Positions 31,769 through 44,118 are shown, counted from the first letter of the stretch. The stretch is DNA of 64,000 nucleotides from Pseudomonas sp. RC10 (GCF_038397775.1 NZ_CP151650.1:186001-250000), one strand, 5' to 3'. The notes: generated from the letters alone by a model not told the origin. Numbers and translations are program-made.

Positions 31769-32275
31769 TCAAGCGTTCTGCTTGTGCTGTTTTTCCAGCT
31801 TTTTCTTGATCCGGTCACGCTTGAGTGTGGACAGGTAATCGACGAACAGCTTGCCGTTCAGGTGATCGCATTCGTGCTGGATGCACACGGCGAGCAGGCC
31901 TTCGGCAATCAGTTCGTAGGCCTGGCCGTCGCGGTCCAGCGCCTTGACCTTGACCCGCTGCGGGCGGTCGACGTTCTCGTAGAAACCGGGAACGGACAGG
32001 CAGCCTTCCTGATACTGGTCCATTTCTTCGGTCAGCGGCTCCAGCTCCGGGTTGATGAAAACCCGTGGTTCGCTGCGGTCTTCCGAGAGATCCATTACAA
32101 CGACGCGCTTGTGTACGTTAACCTGCGTCGCCGCCAGACCGATGCCAGGCGCTTCGTACATGGTTTCAAACATGTCGTCGACCAACTGGCGAATGCCGTC
32201 GTCCACAGCAGCCACCGGCTTGGCGATGGTACGCAGGCGCGAATCGGGAAATTCGAGAATGTTTAAAATGGCCAT
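31769..32275 (-). CDS. def: Peptide deformylase
   Basis: Def removes the formyl group from nascent N-termini. The 168-residue metalloenzyme has all three family motifs: [17 protein letters not shown] with the metal-binding cysteine, and [12 protein letters not shown] with the HExxH ligands and catalytic glutamate. The start at ATG 32275 gives [15 protein letters not shown]. It is divergent from the LysM gene and upstream of fmt-rsmB-trkA. Confidence 0.97.
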   Translation of the reverse strand: MAILNILEFPDSRLRTIAKPVAAVDDGIRQLVDDMFETMYEAPGIGLAATQVNVHKRVVVMDLSEDRSEPRVFINPELEPLTEEMDQYQEGCLSVPGFYENVDRPQRVKVKALDRDGQAYELIAEGLLAVCIQHECDHLNGKLFVDYLSTLKRDRIKKKLEKQHKQNA

Positions 32276-32423
32276 ATACGTAAGAGATGCACTTGTAGGG
32301 TAAAGTCAAAATCGGCTGCTAGGCTTGGGGGCGTTACAAGACAAGCGGGCAGCCCTTGTAAAACAGAAGTCTCGCAAGACTCCACGTTTCACGCGAAGCC
32401 AACATGATAAAGGGATTCACCGC

Positions 32424-33449
32424 ATGAGGAAATCACTACTCGCCCTGCTGCTGTTGGCCGCGACAGGCCTTGTCCAGGCGCAAGTACAACTCAAGGAAGG
32501 CCATCCAGAGCGCTACACCGTTGTCGCCGGTGACACGCTTTGGGACATTTCAGGAAAGTTTCTCAGTCAGCCATGGAAATGGCCGCAGCTCTGGAGAGCC
32601 AATCCGCAGGTTCACGACCCGGATCTGATCTACCCCGGCGACACCCTGACGCTGATCTACGTGGACGGTCAACCGAGGATCGTCGCCAATCGTGGCGAGT
32701 CTCGCGGCACCATCAAATTGTCACCGCGTGTGCGTAGCACGCCGATTGCCGACGCGATTCCCACCATCCCGTTGGGCGCGATCAACGCGTTTCTGCTGAA
32801 CAACCGCATCATCGACACCCCTGAAGAATTCGAAACCGCCCCGTACATCGTGGCCGGCAACGGCGAGCGCGTGCTCAGTGGCGCCGGGGACCGCATCTAC
32901 GCCCGTGGCCAATTCAGCCCGGACCACGTGTCGTACGGGGTCTTCCGTAAGGGTAAGACCTACTTTGATCCAGAGACCAACGTTCCGCTGGGCATCAATG
33001 CCGACGACGTGGGCAGTGGTGAAATCGTGGCGGCTGAAGGCGACATCGCAACCGTGCAGATGCAGCGCTCTACGCAGGAAGTCCGTCTGGGTGACCGCCT
33101 GTTCGTCAGCGAAGAGCGTGCGATCAACTCGACCTTCGTCCCAAGCGAGCCGCAGCGGGAAATTCGCGGCACGATCATCGACGTGCCACGGGGTGTGACG
33201 CAGATCGGCGAGTTCGACGTGGTCACTCTGGACCGGGGCAAGATGGACGGTCTGGCCGATGGCAACGTGTTGGCGATCTACAAAGCGGGTGAAACCGTCC
33301 GTGACCGCATCACGGGCGAACAGGTAAAGATTCCCGACGAGCGCTCCGGTTTGCTGATGGTGTTCCGCACCTATAACCACCTCGCTTACGGCATGGTATT
33401 GCACGCAACCCGATCGTTGGCGGTCAACGACCGGGTGCGCAATCCGTAA
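32424..33449 (+). CDS. LysM-domain exported protein
   Basis: This 341-residue protein has a signal peptide (MRKSLLALLLLAATGLVQA) and, right after it, a LysM domain (RYTVVAGDTLWDISGKFL...WPQLWRANPQVHDPDLIYPGD), which binds peptidoglycan. The rest is a long uncharacterised domain (VHDPDLIYPGDTLTL, then repeated ARGQF/VGSGEIVAAEGDIATV-type beta segments) seen in this family beside dprA in pseudomonads. Start 32424 follows AAAGGGA; the frame open to 32325 lacks support. It is divergent from def and upstream of dprA. The role is probably cell-wall linked. Confidence 0.9.
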   Translation: MRKSLLALLLLAATGLVQAQVQLKEGHPERYTVVAGDTLWDISGKFLSQPWKWPQLWRANPQVHDPDLIYPGDTLTLIYVDGQPRIVANRGESRGTIKLSPRVRSTPIADAIPTIPLGAINAFLLNNRIIDTPEEFETAPYIVAGNGERVLSGAGDRIYARGQFSPDHVSYGVFRKGKTYFDPETNVPLGINADDVGSGEIVAAEGDIATVQMQRSTQEVRLGDRLFVSEERAINSTFVPSEPQREIRGTIIDVPRGVTQIGEFDVVTLDRGKMDGLADGNVLAIYKAGETVRDRITGEQVKIPDERSGLLMVFRTYNHLAYGMVLHATRSLAVNDRVRNP

Positions 33450-33519
33450 TCCTATGTATCAGCTCTAAAACACTTTTTTCCACCGGCATGCTTCACTTAT
33501 CTAAACGTTGTCAACAGAG

Positions 33520-33552
33520 TTATCCACAGGTTGGCCCACCTGTCGAGGTGGG
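33520..33552 (+). promoter_or_regulatory. DnaA box and hairpin upstream of dprA
   Basis: A perfect TTATCCACA (33520-33528) is followed by the hairpin CCCACCT-GTCG-AGGTGGG (33535-33552), which ends about 10 nt before the dprA ribosome site. There is no T run, so it is not a classic terminator. Confidence 0.4.
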
Positions 33553-33573
33553 TCGCCGGTTAAGGAAGATCTC

Positions 33574-34686
33574 ATGCCGATGTTCGAAAAAGTGGGGCAG
33601 TCGCCTGCCGAACTGGAGGCGCGGCTGCGTCTCCATCGCTTGCCTGAAATTGGTGGCAAGCGTTTTCAAACCCTCATCAATGCCTTCGGCAGCGCCTCTG
33701 CGGCCCTGAGTGCGCCAGCCTCCGCCTGGCGTTCTTTGCGTCTGCCCGCGATCAGTGCCGACGCCCGTCGCGACCCAACCGTACGCGATGGCGCCAGCGC
33801 CGCATTGACCTGGCTAGAGCGTCCGGGCCAGCATTTGTTGATGTGGGACGACCCGGACTACCCCGCGCTGCTGGCCGAAATTCCTGATCCGCCGCCACTC
33901 CTTTTCGTCGCCGGTAATCGCGCTTTGCTTGATCGCCCACAGTTGGGAATGGTCGGCAGTCGGCGTGCATCCCGACCCGGGCTCGACACCGCAGCCGCGT
34001 TTGCACGAAGCCTGGCGGGCGCCGGATTTGTTGTCACAAGCGGCTTGGCGTTGGGCATTGATGGGGCTGCTCATCAGGGTGCACTGGACGTTAAAGGCGC
34101 CACGATTGGCGTCTTGGGAACGGGGATCGAAAAACTTTATCCACAGCGGCACCGTCAGCTCGCGGCGAACATGATGGCTCACGGTGGTGCGGTGGTTTCG
34201 GAGCTGCCGTTGGATGCTGATCCTCATGCCAGTAACTTTCCGCGTCGGAACAGGATTATCAGCGGCCTATCGCTGGGCGTACTGGTGGTAGAGGCGAGTG
34301 TTGCCAGTGGTTCGCTGATCACGGCGCGGCTGGCAGCGGAACAAGGCCGCGAGGTGTACGCCATTCCGGGGTCGATCCATCATCCCGGTGCGCGGGGCTG
34401 TCATCAGTTGATTCGGGAAGGCGCGACGCTGGTCGAAACCGTCGATCATATTCTTGAGGGTTTGCAAGGTTGGAAGAACCTGGCGCCCCCTCCAGCGCCT
34501 GTGGAAAACCCCGGCAAGCCCGACCATCCCCTGCTGGCGCTGCTGCACGCTGCGCCGCATACCAGCGAAGGGCTGGCTGCCAGTAGCGGGTGGTCACTGC
34601 CGAATGTGCTGGTGGCGCTGACGGAGCTTGAGCTGGACGGTTGCGTGGCGAGTGAGGCGGGACGATGGTTTGCCCGGGCACGCTGA
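33574..34686 (+). CDS. dprA: DNA-processing protein DprA (Smf)
   Basis: DprA binds incoming single-stranded DNA and loads RecA during transformation, and is widely kept in non-competent bacteria. The 370-residue protein has an N-terminal SAM-like region (HRLPEIGGKRFQTLINAFGS) and a central Rossmann domain (VGSRRASRPG, SGLALGIDGAAHQGAL, GTGIEKLYPQRHR, FPRRNRIISGLS). A C-terminal winged-helix domain follows. Start 33574 has AAGGAAG at the right spacing; an upstream ATG at 33508 would include a hairpin and DnaA box and is rejected. tsaC follows after 39 bp, probably in one operon. Confidence 0.94.
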   Translation: MPMFEKVGQSPAELEARLRLHRLPEIGGKRFQTLINAFGSASAALSAPASAWRSLRLPAISADARRDPTVRDGASAALTWLERPGQHLLMWDDPDYPALLAEIPDPPPLLFVAGNRALLDRPQLGMVGSRRASRPGLDTAAAFARSLAGAGFVVTSGLALGIDGAAHQGALDVKGATIGVLGTGIEKLYPQRHRQLAANMMAHGGAVVSELPLDADPHASNFPRRNRIISGLSLGVLVVEASVASGSLITARLAAEQGREVYAIPGSIHHPGARGCHQLIREGATLVETVDHILEGLQGWKNLAPPPAPVENPGKPDHPLLALLHAAPHTSEGLAASSGWSLPNVLVALTELELDGCVASEAGRWFARAR

Positions 34687-34725
34687 GGTTAAACTGCCGA
34701 CCAGCGTTTATTCGGAGAGCGAGTG

Positions 34726-35283
34726 ATGGTCAGCAGTTGGCGTGTGCAACAAGCCGCACAAGAAATTCGTGCCGGGGCGGTGATTGCCTATCCAACCGAA
34801 GCGGTCTGGGGTTTGGGCTGTGATCCTTGGGATTTCGAGGCGGTGTACCGTTTGTTGGCGATCAAGGCGCGTCCTGTGGAAAAGGGCCTGATCCTGATTG
34901 CCGACAACATCCGTCAGTTCGACTTTCTGTTCGAAGACTTTCCAGAGCTGTGGATCGACCGCATGGCCAGCACCTGGCCGGGCCCGAACACCTGGCTGGT
35001 GCCGCACCAGGGCCTGCTGCCCGACTGGATCACCGGCGGGCGCGACACCGTGGCCCTACGCGTCAGCGACCATCCGCAAGTCCGCGAACTGTGCGCGCTC
35101 ACCGGCCCGCTGGTCTCCACCTCCGCCAACCCCACCGGCCGCCCGGCTGCCCGCTCCCGCTTGCGGATCGAGCAGTATTTCCATGGGCAGCTGGACATGG
35201 TGTTGAACGGCGAACTGGGCGGACGCCGCAATCCGAGCGTGATTCGGGATTTGGTGACGGCTGAAGTGGTGCGTGCAGGCTGA
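34726..35283 (+). CDS. tsaC: Threonylcarbamoyl-AMP synthase
   Basis: TsaC (YrdC/RimN) makes threonylcarbamoyl-AMP for the t6A37 modification of tRNAs that read ANN codons. The 185-residue single-domain YrdC fold shows [17 protein letters not shown], the KxR motif in [15 protein letters not shown], and the SxN motif in [17 protein letters not shown] 34726 is preferred over GTG 34723 because GGAGA is better placed. It lies in an operon with dprA and is convergent with qor. Confidence 0.95.
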   Translation: MVSSWRVQQAAQEIRAGAVIAYPTEAVWGLGCDPWDFEAVYRLLAIKARPVEKGLILIADNIRQFDFLFEDFPELWIDRMASTWPGPNTWLVPHQGLLPDWITGGRDTVALRVSDHPQVRELCALTGPLVSTSANPTGRPAARSRLRIEQYFHGQLDMVLNGELGGRRNPSVIRDLVTAEVVRAG

Positions 35284-35291
35284 GGCAATTC

Positions 35292-35327
35292 TCTGATCGT
35301 TCCCACGCGGAGCGTGAGAACGATCAA
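35292..35327. repeat. Short palindrome between tsaC and qor
   Basis: GATCGTTCCCACGC and GCGTGAGAACGATC form an almost perfect 14-bp stem with a tiny loop. The CGTTCCCACGC type is a common intergenic palindrome in pseudomonads. Between convergent genes it may act as a bidirectional terminator. Confidence 0.65.
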
Positions 35328-35339
35328 GAGCCAGCGGCG

Positions 35340-38292
<2,953 letters not shown>

Positions 38293-38330
38293 TCCCAAGC
38301 CGTCACGAATCTTCCTGCTAACGATGCCCT

Positions 38331-38424
38331 CCTGTAGGAGCGAATTCATTCGCGATAAGCCGGTACATTCGGCGCGTTTGTGTCGCCTGTACCGACGTCT
38401 CGCGAATGAATTCGCTCCTACAGG
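38331..38424. repeat. REP-like palindrome doublet, family A
   Basis: The arms CCTGTAGGAGCGAATTCATT and a complement ending CGCTCCTACAGG are separated by about 50 bp. It lies 3' of aroE and is followed 30 bp later by a family C copy. Confidence 0.9.
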
Positions 38425-38454
38425 GTGAGCAGAACCTGTAAGCACATCGTGCAT

Positions 38455-38545
38455 CTGTAGGAGCGCGCTTGCCCGCGATTGCGTCAGTTCAGACGCCGTG
38501 GGAGTGTCTGACTCAACGCATTCGCGGGCAAGCGCGCTCCTACAA
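38455..38545. repeat. REP-like palindrome doublet, family C
   Basis: The arms CTGTAGGAGCGCGCTTGCCC and a complement GGGCAAGCGCGCTCCTACA are separated by about 45 bp. It lies in tandem with a family A copy, between aroE and choX. Confidence 0.9.
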
Positions 38546-38561
38546 GGTCATCGCACGGCGT

Positions 38562-39488
38562 TTACAACTTCGCTTTAACCGCCGCCAGCGCATCTTTGTC
38601 GTCGATGGTTTTCACGCCGTCGAGCCATTTTTCAAGCACGGCAGGGTTGGCCTTGATCCACGCCTTCACCGCGTCGGTGTTGCTGATCTTCTTGCTGTCC
38701 ACTTCCTGCATGATGCTGTTTTCCATGTCCTGGGTGAACGTCAGGTTGGAGAACAGTTTGGCCACGTTCGGGCACGCGTCGGCGTAGCCTTTGCGGGTCA
38801 CGGTGTAGACGCTGCCGGTGTCACCGAAGTATTTCTCGCCGCCCTTCAGGTAGTGCATACCTTTGATTTGCACGTTCATCGGGTGCGGGGTCCAGCCGAG
38901 GAAGACCACGAAGTCTTTCTTCTTCACGTTACGCTTCACTTCGGCCAGCATCGCCTGTTCGCTGGACTCGACCAGCTTCCAGTCGCCCAGGTCGAACTCG
39001 TTCTTTTTGATGATCTCCTGAATCGACGCGTTGGCCGGCGCCCCCGAGCCGATGCCGTAAATCTTCTTGTGGAACTTCTCGGCAAATTTGTTCAGGTCGG
39101 CGAAATCATGCACGCCCGCGTCGTAGACATAGTCCGGGACCGCAAGGGTGAACTCGGTGCCTTCCAGGTTTTTCTTGTACTGCGTCACGTCCCCCGTGGC
39201 GATGAACTTGTCATAGAACCCCTGCTGCGCAGGCATCCAGTTGCCCAGGAACACGTCCATTTGACCGTCCTTGAGACCACCATAGGCAATCGGCACTGCC
39301 AGCGTATCGACCTTGGTCTTGTAACCCATGCCTTCGAGCAGGAAACCCGCCGTGGCATTGGTTGCAGCGATGTCGCTCCAACCTGGATCGGCCATCTTGA
39401 CCGTACTGCAGCTCGCGTCAGCGGCGTATGCAACGACGCTGCCCAAGCTCATCACCGCAACCGCCAGCGTTGTGAACAACTTCTTCAT
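38562..39488 (-). CDS. choX: Choline ABC transporter substrate-binding protein
   Basis: This 308-residue periplasmic binding protein has a signal peptide (MKKLFTTLAVAVMSLGSVVAYA) and belongs to the OpuAC/ChoX glycine-betaine/choline class. Motifs include MADPGWSDIAATNATAGFLL, QMDVFLGNWMPAQQGFYDKF and VVFLGWTPHPMNVQIKGMHY, the last giving aromatic residues expected to cage the trimethylammonium group. It lies just downstream of betC, so it probably delivers choline or choline-sulfate-derived choline. No permease or ATPase gene is adjacent, so it must share a transporter encoded elsewhere. Confidence 0.92.
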   Translation of the reverse strand: MKKLFTTLAVAVMSLGSVVAYAADASCSTVKMADPGWSDIAATNATAGFLLEGMGYKTKVDTLAVPIAYGGLKDGQMDVFLGNWMPAQQGFYDKFIATGDVTQYKKNLEGTEFTLAVPDYVYDAGVHDFADLNKFAEKFHKKIYGIGSGAPANASIQEIIKKNEFDLGDWKLVESSEQAMLAEVKRNVKKKDFVVFLGWTPHPMNVQIKGMHYLKGGEKYFGDTGSVYTVTRKGYADACPNVAKLFSNLTFTQDMENSIMQEVDSKKISNTDAVKAWIKANPAVLEKWLDGVKTIDDKDALAAVKAKL

Positions 39489-39526
39489 GGTGTGCCCCTT
39501 TTTGGTTTTCTAGGTGTTGGCAGGGT

Positions 39527-41032
39527 TCAAGGTTGTGGATAACGGGCCTTACGCTCCAGATCGTCGAGATCGATATGGTTGCGCATGTATTGCTGACTGG
39601 CGTCTACCAGCGGCTGGTGATCCCAACTCTTCAGCTTGCCGAGCGCCAGCGACTCGGCGACGAAACGCCGACGACGCTGGCTGGCGAGCACCTGGTGGTG
39701 TATCGCCGGAATGTCCCATTTGGCCTTCGCTTCAGCCAGGAACGTGTTGAACAGGTCGCGATGGGCCTCGGATTGGCTCAACTCTTCCTGCTCCTTCGGA
39801 TCGTTATGCACGTCGTACAGCAGACATGGGTCCTGTTCCGAATAAATGAATTTGTAGGCGCCGCGACGAATCATCATCAGCGGGCTGTTGGTGCCTTCGG
39901 CCATGTACTCGCCAAACACTTCGTCATGGCCGCCCTCGCCTTGCAAATGCGGCAACAGCGAGCGACCGTCCAGTGGCAGACCGGCTTCCAGATTGCCTTC
40001 TGCCAGCGCCACGAACGTCGGCAGCAGGTCGGCGGTGGACACCGCAGCCTTCACGCGGCCAGCCTTGAATTGCCCCGGAGCGTACACCAGCAGCGGCACG
40101 CGGGCAGACATTTCAAACCAGTGCATTTTGTACCAGAGGCCACGCTCGCCGAGCATGTCGCCATGGTCGCCCGAGAACACGATGATCGTGTCATCGGCCA
40201 AGCCGGTGTCTTCGAGGGTCTTCAGCAGTTTGCCGACGTTGTCGTCGATATAGCTGCACGCGCCGAAATACGCGCGGCGGGCGTCACGGATCTTGTTCTC
40301 CGGCAGCGGCTTGTCCCACAGGTCGTAGACCTTGAGCAGACGCTGGGAGTGGGGGTCTTGATCAGCCTGGGCAGGGGGCGCAGGCGGCATTGGAATCTCG
40401 TCATCGTGGTAGAGATTCCAGTATTCCTTGGGGATGGTGTACGGGTCGTGGGGGTGAGTCATCGACACGGTCAGGCAGAACGGCTGATCGCCGTCTTCGC
40501 GCACGTGATCGAACAGGTATTGCTGAGCCTTGAACACCACCTCTTCGTCGAAATCGAGCTGATTGGTGCGCACGCATGGGCCGGCTTGCAGCACCGACGA
40601 CATGTTGTGATACCAGGTCGGGCGCACGTCCGGCTCGTCCCAGTTCACCGCCCACCCGTAGTCGGCGGGGTAGATGTCGCTGGTCAGGCGCTCCTCATAG
40701 CCGTGCAGCTGATCCGGGCCGCAGAAATGCATCTTGCCCGACAGCGCGGTGCGATAGCCGAGACGACGCAGGTAGTGGGCGTAGGTCGGAACGTCGGCAG
40801 GAAAGTCGGCAGCATTGTCGTAAGCGCCAATCTTGCTCGGGAGCTGGCCGCTGACCAGGGTAAAACGCGACGGTGCGCACAGCGGGCTGTTGCAATAGGC
40901 AGCGTCGAACACCACGCCCTCAGCGGCGAGGCGGCTCAAATTGGGCATCTTGATTGGAGATGAGGCGTAAATCGGCAACATCGGCGCGGCCATCTGATCG
41001 GCCATGATGAAAAGAATGTTCTTGCGCTTCAT
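39527..41032 (-). CDS. betC: Choline sulfatase
   Basis: BetC hydrolyses choline-O-sulfate to choline and sulfate, feeding glycine betaine synthesis and carbon and sulfur supply. The 501-residue sulfatase begins MKRKNILFIMADQMAAPMLP, with the metal-binding aspartate. It has the formylglycine motif NSPLCAPSRFTLVSG with Cys52, SGKMHFCGPDQLHGYE, and FSGDHGDMLGERGLWYKM. Start 41032 matches the family; an ATG six codons upstream is the alternative. There is no signal peptide, so it is cytoplasmic. It is divergent from a LysR gene with about 115 bp between starts. Confidence 0.95.
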   Translation of the reverse strand: MKRKNILFIMADQMAAPMLPIYASSPIKMPNLSRLAAEGVVFDAAYCNSPLCAPSRFTLVSGQLPSKIGAYDNAADFPADVPTYAHYLRRLGYRTALSGKMHFCGPDQLHGYEERLTSDIYPADYGWAVNWDEPDVRPTWYHNMSSVLQAGPCVRTNQLDFDEEVVFKAQQYLFDHVREDGDQPFCLTVSMTHPHDPYTIPKEYWNLYHDDEIPMPPAPPAQADQDPHSQRLLKVYDLWDKPLPENKIRDARRAYFGACSYIDDNVGKLLKTLEDTGLADDTIIVFSGDHGDMLGERGLWYKMHWFEMSARVPLLVYAPGQFKAGRVKAAVSTADLLPTFVALAEGNLEAGLPLDGRSLLPHLQGEGGHDEVFGEYMAEGTNSPLMMIRRGAYKFIYSEQDPCLLYDVHNDPKEQEELSQSEAHRDLFNTFLAEAKAKWDIPAIHHQVLASQRRRRFVAESLALGKLKSWDHQPLVDASQQYMRNHIDLDDLERKARYPQP

Positions 41033-41146
41033 GTCTTCGCGGCATTCCATAGTGAATATTTATGCGAAATTGCTGGTCCAGAGAATGAGACCCATGGATT
41101 CAGCGGTAAAGCCCATAAAACGCAATGCCTAGGATAAGCCACGCTT

Positions 41147-42097
41147 ATGTTTGAAGCCCTCGGTGACACGTCGTTGGACCTGCTTCGCGGTTTCGAGTCC
41201 GCTGCCCGCTTGCGCAGTTTCACAGCGGCAGCCATCGAACTGGGCACCACTCAACCGGCCATTAGCCAGCAAATCAAAAGGTTAGAAGAACAACTGGCAA
41301 CGCGCCTGTTTGATCGCATTTATCGCGGCATCGAACTCACCGACGCCGGAGAGATTCTGTTCAATCACGTGCAGGCCGGTTTGCAGTCGATGGACGCCGG
41401 ATTGAGCCTGATCACCGAGCAGCATCAGCATGAGGTGTTGCAAGTGGCGACCGACTTCGCCTTCGCCGCGTACTGGCTAATGCCGCGCCTGCATCGCTTT
41501 CACAAGGACAACCCCGACGTTGACGTCAGCCTGGTCACCAGCGAACGCAGCCACAGCATGCTGCGAGCGGATATCGACGTGGCGGTGCTGTTTGGTGACG
41601 GGCGTTTCAAGCAGGGCGAGAGCCACTGGCTGTTCAGCGAAGAGGTGTTTCCGGTGTGCAGCCCCAAGCTGCTGGCCGGGCGTGATCTGCCGCTGCGACC
41701 CGAAGCGCTGAAAGAGTTTCCGCTGCTGCACCTGCGGGGTGAAGGCGGCAACAACTGGTTCGATTGGGGCGGCGTGTTTCGCGCCCTCGGCATCGCTCAA
41801 GCGCCTGCACCGGGGCAGTTGAGATTCGACAATTACACACTGTTGATTCAGGCCGCGATTGGCGGGCAAGGCGTGGCCATCGGCTGGCGGCATCTGGTGG
41901 ATGAGCTGCTGGAGCAGGGGTTGTTGTGTCGGCCCATCGAGGCCACCGCCATTTCCGCCTACGGTTATTACATCGTGCTCCCGCAACGCAAACGTCGTGT
42001 GCAAATCGTGCAGCGGTTTGTTGATTGGTTAAAAAGCGAGCAGGCGTTAAGCGGGGATTCGCTGGTCGGCAAGCCGTTGCCGTCCATCGCGGTGTGA
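41147..42097 (+). CDS. LysR-family regulator, probably of choline sulfate use
   Basis: This 316-residue protein has an N-terminal winged helix-turn-helix (LLRGFESAARLRSFTAAAIELGTTQPAISQQIKRLEEQL) and a C-terminal periplasmic-binding-like effector domain (VATDFAFAAYWLMPRLHRF, GIGGQGVAIGW-type core). It is divergently transcribed from betC, the classic LysR arrangement, and matches the position of the regulator beside betC in P. aeruginosa (PA0032). It most likely activates betC and choX in response to choline-O-sulfate or choline; this is inferred from position. Confidence 0.88.
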   Translation: MFEALGDTSLDLLRGFESAARLRSFTAAAIELGTTQPAISQQIKRLEEQLATRLFDRIYRGIELTDAGEILFNHVQAGLQSMDAGLSLITEQHQHEVLQVATDFAFAAYWLMPRLHRFHKDNPDVDVSLVTSERSHSMLRADIDVAVLFGDGRFKQGESHWLFSEEVFPVCSPKLLAGRDLPLRPEALKEFPLLHLRGEGGNNWFDWGGVFRALGIAQAPAPGQLRFDNYTLLIQAAIGGQGVAIGWRHLVDELLEQGLLCRPIEATAISAYGYYIVLPQRKRRVQIVQRFVDWLKSEQALSGDSLVGKPLPSIAV

Positions 42098-42110
42098 TCA
42101 CGGCCGATCT

Positions 42111-42200
42111 CTGTAGGAGTGAGCTTGCTCGCGAGAGCGGTGGGTCTGTATGAAGGTGGAGACTGACACGCCGTTATCGCGAGCAAGCTCACTCCTACAG
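42111..42200. repeat. REP-like palindrome doublet, family B
   Basis: The arms CTGTAGGAGTGAGCTTGCTC and a complement ending CTCACTCCTACAG are separated by about 45 bp. It lies 3' of the LysR gene. Confidence 0.9.
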
Positions 42201-42255
42201 GTTGTCGTTGTCGGCGGTCCCGGGAAATGAATTCAAGAACATTGAGGAATTAGGT

Positions 42256-42585
42256 ATGCCATCCATCGAGGGCTACCACGCCCACATTTACTTCGACGCC
42301 CAGACAATCGAGCAGGCGCGAGCCCTGTGCGAGACGGTTGCGGCGAAATTCGATATCCGCATGGGGCGTGTGCATGAACGGCCTGTCGGACCGCATCCGG
42401 ACTGGAGTTGCCAGTTGGCATTCGCCCACGAGCAATTTGCGGATGTGATGTTGTATCTGGCGCTGAATCGCAGCGGGCTGGTGGTGTTCACCCACCCTCT
42501 TACCGGGGATGACCTGGCGGATCACACCGAGCATGCGATCTGGATGGGAGCGATTCGGGAGTTGAATGTGGGGATGTTCAGGTAG
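42256..42585 (+). CDS. DOPA 4,5-dioxygenase family protein
   Basis: This small (109-residue) protein matches the DOPA-dioxygenase-like family: SIEGYHAHIYFDAQTIEQAR at the N-terminus, RMGRVHERPVGPHPDWSCQLA in the middle, and FTHPLTGDDLADHTEHAIWMG at the end, with several conserved histidines for a metal. Fungal and plant relatives open the DOPA ring; bacterial members of this size are poorly characterised, so the true substrate is unknown. Start 42256 follows GAGGAATTAGG. It stands alone between two REP palindromes. Confidence 0.85.
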   Translation: MPSIEGYHAHIYFDAQTIEQARALCETVAAKFDIRMGRVHERPVGPHPDWSCQLAFAHEQFADVMLYLALNRSGLVVFTHPLTGDDLADHTEHAIWMGAIRELNVGMFR

Positions 42586-42608
42586 TCGTTGTCTGGCGCC
42601 GATATCAA

Positions 42609-42701
42609 CTGTAGGAGCGAATTCATTCGCGAAGCGGTGGCACATCCCACAGATATCTGTCGGATGTACCGGCCATTCGCGAATGAATTCGCTCCCACAG
42701 G
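42609..42701. repeat. REP-like palindrome doublet, family A
   Basis: The arms CTGTAGGAGCGAATTCATTC and a complement ending GAATTCGCTCCCACAG are separated by about 45 bp. It lies between the DOPA-dioxygenase-like and CigR-like genes. Confidence 0.9.
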
Positions 42702-42727
42702 TTTGCCCCTTTTTGCCAGGGGGAACC

Positions 42728-43180
42728 TTAGTTCAGCACACCATCCAGAATCTCATACACAATCCCGCTGCCAATCGCGACGAGCACGACATCCGGGCCC
42801 AGGCGGCGCCATTCGTAGCCGTCGTAACGTGGCAAGAATTCCTGCGATCGGGCGTCGAGGCGGCGGCCGTAACCCCGTGGCAACGGATGGCCCTTCACGA
42901 TGTGCACGTTAGGTGGCAACGGCTGGCCGCGACCGATGACCTCGCGATGCTCTTGAATCGTGCGACGAACGTCGCCGAAATCAGCTGGCGGGCGACCACC
43001 TCCGCGATGATCATTGCCCCGATTATTCTGTGGACCCCCTTGTGGCCCATGATCCTGATGTTGGCCTTGGCCGTGATCATCGTGACCGTCACGTTGATCC
43101 GGCGGTGCCGCGTGCACCAAGGCACTGGCGCTGAGCATCAGCACGCCCAACCCGGCGATCAGACGATTCGAGACTTTCAT
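42728..43180 (-). CDS. RcnB/CigR-like exported protein
   Basis: This 150-residue protein has a signal peptide (MKVSNRLIAGLGVLMLSASALVHAA). A very hydrophilic, histidine-, glutamine- and glycine-rich linker follows (DQRDGHDDHGQGQHQDHGPQ). The C-terminal RcnB-like domain has GHPLPRGYGRRLDARSQEFL, YDGYEWRRLGPDVVLVAIGSG and a hydrophobic end. Salmonella CigR, with the same domain, is an anti-virulence membrane protein, but the function in pseudomonads is unknown; the histidine-rich linker could bind metal. Start 43180 gives a clean signal peptide. Confidence 0.82.
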   Translation of the reverse strand: MKVSNRLIAGLGVLMLSASALVHAAPPDQRDGHDDHGQGQHQDHGPQGGPQNNRGNDHRGGGRPPADFGDVRRTIQEHREVIGRGQPLPPNVHIVKGHPLPRGYGRRLDARSQEFLPRYDGYEWRRLGPDVVLVAIGSGIVYEILDGVLN

Positions 43181-43208
43181 GTAGCGCGCTCCTGGGCGAA
43201 TTCGAGGC

Positions 43209-43248
43209 AGCAAAAAGGGGTTCAGAATCAGGCTCTGAACCCCTTTTG
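43209..43248 (-). terminator. Strong terminator after trpA
   Basis: A 13-bp perfect stem (AAAAGGGGTTCAG / CTGAACCCCTTTT) with a 9-nt loop is followed on the minus strand by a T run. It ends the trpBA transcript just ahead of the CigR-like gene on the same strand. Confidence 0.9.
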
Positions 43249-43306
43249 CTGTACTGCTTAGTCTGCTAACGAACCCGTTGATTCCTCTGTATCAGAAACT
43301 TTACGT

Positions 43307-44118
43307 TCAGGACACACGGGCCTTACGAACGCCTTCTGACAGCTCCGAACACAACTTCAGCACGTTGCTCACCGCCTGGTCTGGCGATTGCGCGTTGGCG
43401 ATGTGGTCGATCAGTGCCGAACCCACCACCACGCCATCGGCTACGCGGGCAATCGCGGCGGCCTGTTCCGGCGTACGAATCCCGAAGCCGACGCTGATCG
43501 GCAGGTCCGAATGACGGCGCAGACGCGTAACGGCTTCCTTGACGTGCTCGATGGTCGCCGAACCCGCGCCTGTGACACCGGCCACCGACACGTAGTAGAC
43601 GAAGCCCGAGCTGCCGTTCAAAACGGTTGGCAGACGCTTGTCGTCAGTGGTCGGCGTGGTCAGGCGGATGAAGTCCAGATCCGCGTCTTGCGCCGGGTCG
43701 CACAGCTCGCCGTTATGCTCGGGCGGCAGGTCGACCACGATCAGGCCATCGACGCCGGATTCGTGTGCTTCAGAGATGAAGCGCTCAACGCCGTAGTTGT
43801 GAATCGGGTTGTAGTAACCCATCAGCACCAGCGGCGTGTTGCTGTCTTCAGCGCGGAACTCGCGAACCATTTGCAGGGTTTTTGCAAGGTTCTGCCTAGC
43901 GTCCAGCGCGCGAATGTTCGCCAGCTGAATCGCCGGGCCGTCGGCCATCGGATCGGTGAAGGGCATGCCCAACTCGATCACATCGGCACCGGCTTTCGGC
44001 AGGCCTTTGAGGATTGCCAGCGAGGTGTCATACGCCGGATCGCCTGCGGTGATGAAGGTCACCAGGGCGGCGCGGTCTTGTTCTTTCAGCTCGGCAAAAC
44101 GGGTTTGCAGGCGGCTCA

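Noticed and set aside
38331..38545. Tandem palindromes as a possible CRISPR array
   Set aside because: Only two units with different cores and internal symmetry; these are REP doublets, not direct repeats with spacers.
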